This document shows positions 1 to 6,994 of a stretch of 39,435 nucleotides of DNA, piece by piece. This DNA is from Nocardia veterana NBRC 100344. Its GTDB lineage: Bacteria; Actinomycetota; Actinomycetes; Mycobacteriales; Mycobacteriaceae. Under the pieces are notes generated by a model that saw nothing but the letters and a program-made list of their open reading frames with translations, was not told where the DNA came from and did no database searches. The stretch's first letter is position 1, and each line of letters begins with the position of its first letter. The DNA is taken from assembly GCF_000308855.1 (NCBI RefSeq), contig NZ_BAGM01000130.1, positions 1 to 39,435 on the forward strand, given 5' to 3'. The position numbers and the translations under genes were made by a program.

Positions 1-272
1 GGCCGCCCGCGGCGCCGGACCGGGTCCCGGCCGATCCGAGCGCGGCGTCACCGCAGCCCGCCGCGGCCTCGGTACTCAGCGAGCGCGAACGTGAGGTCGC
101 CGAACTGGTGCTGCTCGGGTTGACCTATCGAGAAATCGGCGCTCGGCTGTACATCTCCGCGAAGACGGTGGAGCATCATGTCGCGCGGATTCGGCGTCGA
201 ATCGGAGCCGGGTCGCGTTCGGAGTTATTGTCGATGCTTCGCGCTATGGGACACGGTTCGCTACTCGTGTAG
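1..272 (+). CDS. LuxR-family transcriptional regulator, C-terminal part
   Basis: The reading frame is open from the left edge (first full codon at base 3) to the stop at 270-272. It encodes the C-terminal end of a regulator with a LuxR/FixJ helix-turn-helix. The string LSEREREVAELVLLG is followed by TYREIGARLYISAKTVEHHV, the usual scaffold and recognition helices, and by the basic RIRRRIGAGSRSELL. The upstream part is rich in Pro and Ala and is cut off, so the sensory domain is not visible. It lies 30 bp ahead of a membrane-anchored Hsp70-like gene on the same strand, so the two are probably co-transcribed. LuxR regulators next to such Hsp70-like genes are common in mycolata (general knowledge). 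What it controls cannot be told from this fragment. Confidence 0.85.
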   Translation, partial: PPAAPDRVPADPSAASPQPAAASVLSEREREVAELVLLGLTYREIGARLYISAKTVEHHVARIRRRIGAGSRSELLSMLRAMGHGSLLV

Positions 273-302
273 ACCCCGCGCTCGAGACACCGAAGCGAGG
301 TA

Positions 303-1469
303 GTGAGGATGGCCACAGGGGTGGGCCTGCGGATCGCCGAGGACGAATGCATCGCGGCGATTGTCACCGGTGGCGGCGACACCGACGAGACGTCCGAACC
401 CCTGTTCATCACCCGTGAATCGGTGCTGCACATGTCCGACGACGGGGATACCGCGCTCGGCGGCACCGCCCCGCCCGGACATACCCACTCGATCACCGGG
501 TTCGTCCGCGCGATCGGCGATCCGGCCGGTATCCCGGTGGACGACGGGGAGGCCTTTCGGGCCGAGGACCTGTTCGCGACCGCGGCGTTCTGCCTGATCA
601 ACCTGGCGAGCGACCATCTGAACGGACCGGCGGAGTTCTATGCCGCCCATCCCGCCGACTGGCCGCCCGAACACGTCCGCGGGGTGCGCGAGGCACTGGA
701 CTACCTGGGCCTGCGGTCGGTGGTCCTGGTGAGTGAGGGCGACCTGCCGCCCGCCGACGACATCCGCGGACACGCCGGCAATGCCGCCCGAGCGGCGCTG
801 GCCACCGTCCTGGCGACACCGGCCGGTGCCACTCCGCCCGATCCCACTCCACCCGACCCGGCCGCCGGCGACATCGCACTGGTGTCGACCGATGTCCTGC
901 CCGCGGTGCCGGCTTCGACCACCGCCCAGGCGTATTCGGCCGCGGTCCCGGTCCAGACGCCGACGCCCGAGCCGGCGGCGACGGTCGCGGCCACCATGGC
1001 CGCACCGGTGACCGACACGGCCCCCGAGCCGAAGAAGAGCCGGCGCACCGCGATCCTGATCGCGGCGGCGGCCGCGCTGGTGGGTCTCGCGCTCGGCGGG
1101 GTCGCGGCGGCGATGATGCTCCGCGACGATCATCCGGCTCGGCTGCCCGCCACGGTGTCCGGTGCCGCCGAGGCGACCACGACGGTCACGACGACGGTCG
1201 CCGCACCGGCGCCGCCCCCACCACCGCCCGCGCTCACCACGGTGGCGCCGGCGCCGCCGGAGACCACCACCGAACCCACCACGACCACACCGCCGCCGTC
1301 GTCGTCGACATCGGTCACGCCGACACCGACCACAACCCCGGAAACCACCACGCGGACCAGCCCCACGACTCGGACGCGCACCACCACGACCACACCCGAC
1401 CCGCTCGACGAAGTGCCGGGATTCTCCTGGCCGACGGGCGTTCCGCGACCGTGGAATACCGGGTCGTGA
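303..1469 (+). CDS. Membrane-anchored Hsp70-like (actin-fold subdomain) protein with Pro/Thr-rich tail
   Basis: The 388-residue product has three parts. Residues 1 to about 165 resemble the first ATPase subdomain of the actinobacterial Hsp70-like/type VII-associated family: a starting GLRIAEDECIAAIV strand, ESVLHMSDDGDTALGG, GFVRAIGDP, DGEAFRAEDLFATAAF, and REALDYLGLRSVVLVSEG. The second half of an Hsp70 ATPase (phosphate-2 and adenosine motifs) is absent, so ATP hydrolysis is unlikely. An Ala/Pro linker leads to one membrane helix at about 245-270. A tail of about 110 residues follows, very rich in Thr and Pro, probably outside the membrane and perhaps glycosylated. The start could be the GTG at 303 or the ATG at 309; both are near a weak purine stretch (GAAGCGAGG). 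A second, more complete relative is at 23884-25257. The function is unknown; a scaffold or sensor role is inference. Confidence 0.7.
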   Translation: MRMATGVGLRIAEDECIAAIVTGGGDTDETSEPLFITRESVLHMSDDGDTALGGTAPPGHTHSITGFVRAIGDPAGIPVDDGEAFRAEDLFATAAFCLINLASDHLNGPAEFYAAHPADWPPEHVRGVREALDYLGLRSVVLVSEGDLPPADDIRGHAGNAARAALATVLATPAGATPPDPTPPDPAAGDIALVSTDVLPAVPASTTAQAYSAAVPVQTPTPEPAATVAATMAAPVTDTAPEPKKSRRTAILIAAAAALVGLALGGVAAAMMLRDDHPARLPATVSGAAEATTTVTTTVAAPAPPPPPPALTTVAPAPPETTTEPTTTTPPPSSSTSVTPTPTTTPETTTRTSPTTRTRTTTTTPDPLDEVPGFSWPTGVPRPWNTGS

Positions 1470-1576
1470 TGATTTCGTAGCGAAACTCACGCTGTTGTGG
1501 CCTAAAGTGATGCGCTGACCGGTCGTTGTGGGATCTCCCCACCGGCGGCCGGTCGGCTTGTTGGTCGAGGGCTGTT

Positions 1577-1622
1577 GCCACCCAATGGTTTACCGCCTCA
1601 GGGTGGCCGGCACACATGTGCC
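1577..1622 (+). promoter_or_regulatory. Structured leader ahead of the first S1 protease gene
   Basis: Two short hairpins can be drawn just before the ribosome-binding site of the gene at 1638. GCCACCC (1577-1583) can pair with GGGTGGC (1601-1607), and GGCACA (1609-1614) can pair with TGTGCC (1617-1622). A TAAAGT hexamer at 1503-1508 could be the -10 box, which would give a leader of about 120 nt. No known riboswitch class was recognised. Confidence 0.3.
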
Positions 1623-1637
1623 TGACGAAGGGACTTC

Positions 1638-3029
1638 ATGCGCAAGTTGGCGGCGCGTCGCGCCACGGTCGGACGCGCTTCGGTGGCACGCGCGTCGGTG
1701 AAAGCAGCTGCTGTCGCTCTCGCGTCCACTCTCATTCTCGGCCCGTGGTGGGCCACCTCGCCCGCGCTGGCCGATCCGGCACCGGCCCAGCTGCCCGCGG
1801 ACAAGTTGCCGCCCGAACTGGTGCAGGCCATCGGCCGCGATTTGAAGATGTCGCCGGCGGAGTATCTGGAACGCGCGGCCCGCGCCCAGCAATTGCGCGA
1901 CTACGCACGCGAATTCCGGTCCGAACATCCGGAGGCCTTCGCCGGCGCCTGGATGGGCGCCGACGGTAAGCCGATCATGGCGGTCACCTCCCTCGATGCC
2001 GCGCGGATCGCCAACTCCGCGGGGTATCAGACCCGGCTCGCCCCGATTTCGGCGGACAACCTGGAGAGTTCACTGGACCAGCTGGTCAAGTGGATCGGCG
2101 GGCTGCCGCGTGAGCTGTCGGCCGGAATCAATTCGGTCGCCATCGATTTCCTCAACAGTCAGCTCGTTCTCTCGGTGGCCAACACCCCGGCCGGACATCT
2201 GCTGAACCTGCCGACCCTGATCGCCAACATCAAGGTCGTGCTCTCGCCGGAGGGCGGCGGCCCGGTCGAACATCGCCCGATGGCCGGTGACACCTACATC
2301 AGCGCACCGACCTCGCTCGACGACTCCGCGCTGAAGTCGGTCGACGTGTGCTCGTTCGGCTTCAACAGTGTCGACGCCGCCGGCAACGCGCTGAACATCA
2401 GTGCCGGACACTGCGATCCGAATGTCGGTAAGGGCAATGCCGAGGCCGGTGTCTACCTGCCGAACATCCGCAACCTGAAGGCCAGTCAGCAGCTCGGCAC
2501 CTTCGTCAAGGCCCAGCTGGGCGGAAGCACCGGTCTGGACTATTCGGTGATCAAGCTGAACGACCGGGCGATCAGCGCCGGGATGGATCAGCCCTCGGTG
2601 CGCGGCGCCAACGGCACCACGCTGACCCTCACCGGCACCGCCGAGCCGATCACCGGCGCGCCGATCTGCAAGTCCGGTCAGTCCTCCACCTTCACCTGCG
2701 GTTTCGTGGTGGCCGACCGGGTCGAGACCCAGTTGTACACCGCCGAGGGCGAATCCAAGACCGTCCGCGGTTTCGCCAGCTCCGCCTGCACCCTGGGCGG
2801 GGACAGCGGCGGCGCCATCGTCTCGGGCACCCTGGCCCTGGGCATCACCAGCGGCTCCAACGCCGCGGACGCGCCGGACTGCAAGGCCGCGAACATGGAT
2901 CTCGCCCAGTACGGCGGCACTGCCACGCTGGGTATCCCGATCCGGCAGATTCTCAGTGACATCGATGCCAACTCCGGCGGCGGAATCGGCGCCGGAATCA
3001 CCGTCCGTACCCGTCCGAACGTCGGCTGA
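1638..3029 (+). CDS. Secreted S1 family (streptogrisin/alpha-lytic-like) serine protease, paralog 1
   Basis: A 463-residue preproprotein. It has a long basic signal region with a hydrophobic core and an Ala-x-Ala-type site after about residue 45 (SPALA/DPAP). A pro-region follows to about 215, beginning LPPELVQAIGRDLKMSPAEYLERA, a pattern usual in streptogrisin-type zymogens. The protease domain comes last. The catalytic triad is visible: His258 in ISAGHC, Asp301 in LDYSVIKL and Ser390 in GGDSGG. Cysteine pairs 238/259, 344/354 and 384/415 are placed for disulfides. The start is the ATG at 1638 behind GAAGGGA. The next gene (3197) is a paralog with the same layout. The product is expected to be exported, then self-processed, and to cleave proteins outside the cell. 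Its substrate is not evident. Confidence 0.88.
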   Translation: MRKLAARRATVGRASVARASVKAAAVALASTLILGPWWATSPALADPAPAQLPADKLPPELVQAIGRDLKMSPAEYLERAARAQQLRDYAREFRSEHPEAFAGAWMGADGKPIMAVTSLDAARIANSAGYQTRLAPISADNLESSLDQLVKWIGGLPRELSAGINSVAIDFLNSQLVLSVANTPAGHLLNLPTLIANIKVVLSPEGGGPVEHRPMAGDTYISAPTSLDDSALKSVDVCSFGFNSVDAAGNALNISAGHCDPNVGKGNAEAGVYLPNIRNLKASQQLGTFVKAQLGGSTGLDYSVIKLNDRAISAGMDQPSVRGANGTTLTLTGTAEPITGAPICKSGQSSTFTCGFVVADRVETQLYTAEGESKTVRGFASSACTLGGDSGGAIVSGTLALGITSGSNAADAPDCKAANMDLAQYGGTATLGIPIRQILSDIDANSGGGIGAGITVRTRPNVG

Positions 3030-3184
3030 GCTGCCTCGCGTCCGCCGGGGTTCGCGCGCGTTCGCGAACTTCGGCGGGCTCGGCGCGGGTGAACGCCCGG
3101 TGACGCACCGGAGTCGGTATCCGGTCTGTCCCGTGTGAGTTCGGCCAAACTCCGCGACGAGTAGGCATAGCCGCCCAAACCCCA

Positions 3185-3190
3185 TATAGT
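3185..3190 (+). promoter_or_regulatory. -10 box, leaderless position for the gene at 3197
   Basis: TATAGT sits with exactly six bases between it and the ATG at 3197. A transcript would therefore begin on the A of the start codon. No ribosome-binding site is seen in the gap, which fits a leaderless mRNA. No convincing -35 box was found. Confidence 0.6.
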
Positions 3191-3196
3191 CGCCTC

Positions 3197-4543
3197 ATGC
3201 TCCTGCCACGCATCCGACTTTCGTCCGCCGCGGGACGTGCCCCGCGCACCCGTCTCCGTAGCGCGGCCGTCGCCGCCTCGGCGGCGGTTCTGGTTCTCGG
3301 GCCGCTCGCCGCGACCTCGTCCGCGGACCCCGCGCCCGCCCCGGCCCCGAACCTGCCCGCCGACCTGGTGGCGGCGGTGCAGCGCGATCTGAAGATCTCG
3401 CCGCAGGAGTATCTGCATCGCGCCGACGTGGCTCAGCATCTGGCGGCCTTCGCGACCACCGCGCAGCGTCAGTTCCCGCAGGTGTTCGCGGGCGCGTGGC
3501 TCGACGACGCCGGTAAGGCCGTGGTGGCGCTGGCCCCGGGCCAGGGTCTCGACGACGCCAAGAAGGCCGCTGCGGACGCCGGATTCGGCGTCAAGGACGT
3601 GGCCAAGAGCCAGACCGTGCTGCGCAGCGAGAAGAACGCCTTCCAGCAGTGGCTGTCGGGTCAGCCGGAGCCGATCCAGCAGGCGGTGCGCGGCGTGGTC
3701 GTCGACACCGTGAACAACAGCATCGCGGTACGGGTGGACAAGGCCGGCGTGCCGATGCCCGGCTTCGTCGATCCGGCGCATGTGATCGTGATGGCCGCCC
3801 CGCCGGTCGGCCCGCCGGAATCGGACTCGCAGGTGCAGCCGATCGCCGGCGAGCAGCCGAATGCGCCGCGGGCGGGCGGTGACGCCTATGCCTCGGTGGC
3901 GGGCAAGATGCAGCTGGTCTGCTCGACCGGTTTCAACGGTGTGGACCGCAACGGCGATCCGGTGAATATCACTGCCGGACACTGTGATCCGAACATTCCG
4001 GCCGCGGGCACCGCGAATGCGCCCGGCATGTTCGAGTTGCTGCCGGGCAACCACCTCGGTAGCCAGCTCGGCACCTTCCAGAAGTCGGTGCTGGGCAACC
4101 AGGACTACTCGATCGTCGCGATCGACGCCGGCAGCCGGGACCGCTTCGCCAACAACCTGGTCCGGGTGCCCGGTGCGGCTCCGATCGCGATCACCGGCGT
4201 GGCCGATCCGGTGGTCGGCGCCCCGGTCTGCAAGTCGGGTTCGCGCACCGGTTTCAGCTGCGGTGTGGTCAACGCCGTCGACCAGACCGTGCAGGTCGGC
4301 GACCGTGATCTGACCCAGTCGTTCTCGGCGAATATCTGTGCGCTGCCGGGTGATTCGGGTGGTCCGATCGTGACCGGCACCATGGCCCTGGGCATTTCCA
4401 GTGCCTCCTCGGTCGCCGACTACCCGTTCTGCGAGATCCCCAACCTGATCGGCGCCCTGACCGGCGACGCACCGCAGCTGTTCGCCCAGCCGGTGAATCA
4501 GGTGCTCTCCGACAACCCGGGGCTGCGGGTTCGCACCAACTGA
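3197..4543 (+). CDS. Secreted S1 family serine protease, paralog 2
   Basis: A 448-residue preproprotein, clearly a duplicate of the gene at 1638. The signal sequence ends near residue 43 (TSSA/DPAP). The pro-region starts LPADLVAAVQRDLKISPQEYLHRA. The triad is His262 (ITAGHC), Asp303 (QDYSIVAI) and Ser387 (PGDSGG). Cys242/263, 345/355 and 381/437 match the cysteines of the first copy. The ATG at 3197 has no Shine-Dalgarno but a perfectly placed -10 box, so this copy is probably expressed from its own leaderless transcript while copy 1 uses a normal leader. A strong terminator follows at 4559. The two pro-regions and protease domains differ throughout, so this is an old duplication. Different substrates or conditions are likely but not shown. 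Confidence 0.88.
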   Translation: MLLPRIRLSSAAGRAPRTRLRSAAVAASAAVLVLGPLAATSSADPAPAPAPNLPADLVAAVQRDLKISPQEYLHRADVAQHLAAFATTAQRQFPQVFAGAWLDDAGKAVVALAPGQGLDDAKKAAADAGFGVKDVAKSQTVLRSEKNAFQQWLSGQPEPIQQAVRGVVVDTVNNSIAVRVDKAGVPMPGFVDPAHVIVMAAPPVGPPESDSQVQPIAGEQPNAPRAGGDAYASVAGKMQLVCSTGFNGVDRNGDPVNITAGHCDPNIPAAGTANAPGMFELLPGNHLGSQLGTFQKSVLGNQDYSIVAIDAGSRDRFANNLVRVPGAAPIAITGVADPVVGAPVCKSGSRTGFSCGVVNAVDQTVQVGDRDLTQSFSANICALPGDSGGPIVTGTMALGISSASSVADYPFCEIPNLIGALTGDAPQLFAQPVNQVLSDNPGLRVRTN

Positions 4544-4558
4544 GGCAGTAGTCGATCG

Positions 4559-4586
4559 AAGGCCCGGCAGCGATGCCGGGCCTTCG
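4559..4586 (+). terminator. Intrinsic terminator after the protease pair
   Basis: A perfect 10-bp stem AAGGCCCGGC / GCCGGGCCTT (4559-4568 and 4575-4584) with loop AGCGAT, 15 bp past the stop codon. The U-tract is weak, as is common in actinobacteria. Confidence 0.75.
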
Positions 4587-4678
4587 TCGTGTCCGGGGGC
4601 CTCGCACGTGCCATCCGGGGCAGCTCGGCGGCAGTATCGAGTGGTTCGGCGCGTGCGGACCTGGTGCATGCTGGTGGT

Positions 4679-5581
4679 ATGTGTCTGGTGTTGATCGGGT
4701 GGCGCGCGCATCCGGAGTATCGGCTGATCGTGGCGGCCAATCGGGACGAGTTCTATACGCGCCCAACCGAATCGATGCGCTGGTGGTCGGAGCGACCGGG
4801 CCTGCTCGCGGGCCGGGATCTCGGTGCCCCGAACGGTGTTCCCGGGACCTGGCTGGGTTTGCGACCGGAATCGAGGCGCTTCGCCACCGTCACCAACGTG
4901 CGAGGCCCGGCGGAGGGGCGCATCGACGCCCGCTCGCGGGGCGCGCTGCTGATGGACTATCTGTCCGGCACCTCGACGCCGGAGAAGTTCGTCCGCGGAA
5001 CCGCTGCCGACGCCGACGACTACAACGGCTACAACCTGGTCGTGTCGGATCTGGAGGCGCTCTGGTGGCACAGCAACCGGAGTGCGGCCACCCCGCTGGA
5101 ACTGCGCCCGGGCCTGCACGGACTGTCCAATGCCGCCCTGCTCGGCTCCGCGGTCGCCGGCTCTCGCACGGTCGAGGCCGTGGCCGAACCACCGGATCCC
5201 ATCGCGAACGGGACCGACGCCGAGGCGGAGCCACGGTGGCGGGTCGACACCGACACCGGCGCCGCGGCGTGGCCGAAGGTCCGCGACGGTTTGCGAGATC
5301 TGCATGCGGTGATCGGGTCGCCGGAGGTGAGCGACTATTTCGCCGTCCTGGCCGACCGCGCCGTCGCCCCCGATGCCGAGCTGCCGCAGACCGGCTTACC
5401 GCTGGAGCGGGAACGTTCGGTATCGGCCCGCTTCGTCGCGAACGATTGGCACGGAACCCGCTGCAGCACAGTGCTGTTGGTACGAGAGGACGGTCATTTC
5501 GTCATGGCCGAGCGTTCGTTCGCCGCCTTCGGCGAACCGCTCGGCGAGGTCGACTACACCGGGCAGCTCGATATGCGCTGA
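4679..5581 (+). CDS. NRDE (TANGO2) family protein
   Basis: A 300-residue protein whose N-terminus MCLVLIGWRAHPEYRLIVAANRDE holds the family hallmarks. These are a cysteine directly after the initiator Met and the NRDE motif at about residues 22-25, followed by DEFYTRP and the AGRDL...GTWLG segment. Bacterial members are predicted Ntn-hydrolase-like proteins, and the eukaryotic relative TANGO2 is linked to lipid or heme handling. The bacterial reaction is not established. The ATG at 4679 was chosen over upstream in-frame codons because only this start puts Cys at position 2. No Shine-Dalgarno is seen. The protein is probably cytoplasmic, as no signal sequence or membrane helix is present. The gene stands alone between two strong terminators. 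Confidence 0.85.
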   Translation: MCLVLIGWRAHPEYRLIVAANRDEFYTRPTESMRWWSERPGLLAGRDLGAPNGVPGTWLGLRPESRRFATVTNVRGPAEGRIDARSRGALLMDYLSGTSTPEKFVRGTAADADDYNGYNLVVSDLEALWWHSNRSAATPLELRPGLHGLSNAALLGSAVAGSRTVEAVAEPPDPIANGTDAEAEPRWRVDTDTGAAAWPKVRDGLRDLHAVIGSPEVSDYFAVLADRAVAPDAELPQTGLPLERERSVSARFVANDWHGTRCSTVLLVREDGHFVMAERSFAAFGEPLGEVDYTGQLDMR

Positions 5582-5611
5582 CCGCGACCCGGTGGAGCAC
5601 GGAAACGACGA

Positions 5612-5642
5612 CGGCCCGCCTTCCGAATCGGAAGGCGGGCCG
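5612..5642. terminator. Bidirectional terminator between convergent genes
   Basis: A 31-base near-perfect palindrome with 15-base arms (5612-5626 and 5628-5642) lies between the NRDE gene (+) and the glycine-zipper gene (-). It can end transcription from both sides. Confidence 0.75.
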
Positions 5643-5685
5643 CCTGCGACCGGTGCCGGATGATCACCGGCACCGCGTCGGAAAA

Positions 5686-6495
5686 CTACTTCGGCTGGTT
5701 GGCCTGCTGCTGCTGGCCACTCGCCGCCGCCATGGCCGCATCCGACCACTGGCTGGTGCCGTCCGGCGCCTGGATCGTGTTGAGCAGCTCCACGCCGGCC
5801 GCGATCAGGGTCGGGCCGCCGGCCACGACGGTGCCCACGATGCCACCGACACCCGCGCCGGTCACCAGGCCGGGAATGCACCCCGCCGGCAACGTGACGA
5901 CGCAGCCGATGACCGCGCCGATCGCGGTGCCGATGAAACCGCCGATGGCGGTCGCCAGGCCGAACTTGGTGCCGAAATCGCTCATCGCCCGCTGGTTTTC
6001 GATCGGCGAGGCGACATCCTTCAGCACCGGCTTATCGGCCTTGATGGCCGTCTGCTGTCCCGGCTGGGTCTCCTGGACGGCAGCCACCGGAGCCGCGGCG
6101 ACGGGCTTGGTCAGATCGACGTTCGCGGGCCTGTCCGGAGTCAGCTCCAGAACGGTGCCGCTCTCCTTCAGAACCGGCTTCACCGGGATCGGCACGCCCG
6201 CGATCCGGAAGTCGATCGGCATCTCCAGGGCCACGTTGCCGGCCTGGTCCTTGATGTCGACGACCTGCTGCTTCTGGTCAGGGGTGGCGCCCTGCCGCTC
6301 GACCAGCTCGAAGGTGCCGTTCTTGAGCTTGGTGACCACCGTCTTGTCGACGAGTTTGGCGGAGTAATCGATCCCCGGCTTGGCGTCGGCGGCCGGAGCC
6401 GGGGCTGGGGCAGGGTCGGCGTTGGCAGTTCCCAACGCCACGGTCATTGCGCCGATGACCATAGCGGCGACCGCAGTACCTCTGCGGAGCTTCAT
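5686..6495 (-). CDS. Secreted glycine-zipper protein, paralog A
   Basis: A 269-residue exported protein. The signal peptide is cleaved after about residue 26 (TANA/DPAP). A conserved domain starts IDYSAKLVDKTVVTKLKNGTF (about 42-62) and runs to about 118 (GTVLELTP). A variable linker follows, then SPIENQRAMSDFGTKFG (163-179). The hydrophobic segment at 180-228 is rich in small residues, with repeated GxxxG spacing (GGFIGTAIGAVIG, GAGVGGIVGTVVAGG) and two cysteines in GC-VVTLPA-GC. Two paralogs are at 10284 and 11157. The architecture resembles a secreted family seen mainly in Nocardia and Rhodococcus (probably DUF8020, from memory). Paralog A has a longer linker and a Gln-rich end. Glycine zippers often insert into membranes, so a role at the outer mycolate layer is plausible inference. 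Confidence 0.8.
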   Translation of the reverse strand: MKLRRGTAVAAMVIGAMTVALGTANADPAPAPAPAADAKPGIDYSAKLVDKTVVTKLKNGTFELVERQGATPDQKQQVVDIKDQAGNVALEMPIDFRIAGVPIPVKPVLKESGTVLELTPDRPANVDLTKPVAAAPVAAVQETQPGQQTAIKADKPVLKDVASPIENQRAMSDFGTKFGLATAIGGFIGTAIGAVIGCVVTLPAGCIPGLVTGAGVGGIVGTVVAGGPTLIAAGVELLNTIQAPDGTSQWSDAAMAAASGQQQQANQPK

Positions 6496-6669
6496 TCGGT
6501 TTCCAATCCGTCATCAGGGTTTGCCGCACGCAACTTCTCCGCGAGAGCCCACGCATCCGTCAGGTCGCCGATCTCGATTTCAAACCTGTCGGACCTCCCC
6601 GAGCAGTGTGAAGGTGCACACAGCAAGCAGGACGCCGTGAGCTTAGTCGAATCGACCGACCAAAAGCGA

Positions 6670-6694
6670 GAATTGTTATGGGACCTAACAATTC
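6670..6694. promoter_or_regulatory. Long AT-rich palindrome, operator candidate
   Basis: GAATTGTTA (6670-6678) and TAACAATTC (6686-6694) form perfect 9-base arms around TGGGACC. In this GC-rich sequence such an AT-rich inverted repeat stands out. It lies 175 bp upstream of the glycine-zipper gene on the minus strand and 300 bp upstream of the etfD-like gene. The binding protein is not identifiable. Confidence 0.55.
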
Positions 6695-6892
6695 GCCGCG
6701 AATTTCCGCCCGATTCCGGCGAGGTTCAAGTAAGCCTGTCCTGGCTCCAGCACCGGATTTGCCGGGATTTACCGTGGTAGCCGACCGCGCGCACGCCAAA
6801 ACCGCAGCACAACGCGTGAGAACGGTCACACCGCATGCCCGGCCGAGTCCTTCACCTGGGGGCGCCCGACCGGCGATCATACGGTGGACAGA

Positions 6893-6914
6893 TAAGTTAC
6901 CGGCGGGTAACTTA
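6893..6914. promoter_or_regulatory. Palindromic operator upstream of the etfD-like gene
   Basis: Perfect 9-base arms TAAGTTACC and GGTAACTTA flank GGCG. The site ends 8 bp before a TACGAT hexamer (6923-6928), so a bound protein would cover the -35 region and repress. The TTACC...GGTAA form is typical of TetR-family sites; control by a regulator of fatty-acid breakdown would suit the downstream gene, but that link is inference. Confidence 0.6.
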
Positions 6915-6922
6915 CTGCCCGT

Positions 6923-6928
6923 TACGAT
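6923..6928 (+). promoter_or_regulatory. -10 box for the etfD-like gene
   Basis: TACGAT, giving an expected start near 6935 and a leader of about 60 nt that carries the AAGGAAGG ribosome-binding site at 6980-6987. The -35 region is taken up by the palindrome at 6893-6914. Confidence 0.4.
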
Positions 6929-6994
6929 ACGAGCAACCACGGCGGCTTCAGCCCGGTCGCCGAAATGCTCGTGGAACCGAAGGAAGGTCGCGAC

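Larger units (their letters stand above)
6496..6994. other. Regulatory intergenic region between glycine-zipper gene and etfD-like gene
   Basis: About 500 bp without a credible gene. It separates two divergently transcribed genes and holds the two long palindromes and the -10 box listed separately. Open frames crossing it have no start signal and no recognisable protein. Confidence 0.7.

Noticed and set aside
2678..5305. Very long minus-strand open frame (875 codons) opposite the proteases and NRDE gene
   Set aside because: It is antisense to three clear genes, is made of Arg/Gly/Ala/His-rich nonsense, and has no start signal. It is a product of high GC content.
4573..6780. Plus-strand open frame of 735 codons
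   Set aside because: It overlaps the NRDE gene in a different frame and is antisense to the glycine-zipper gene, with Arg/Gly-rich composition.
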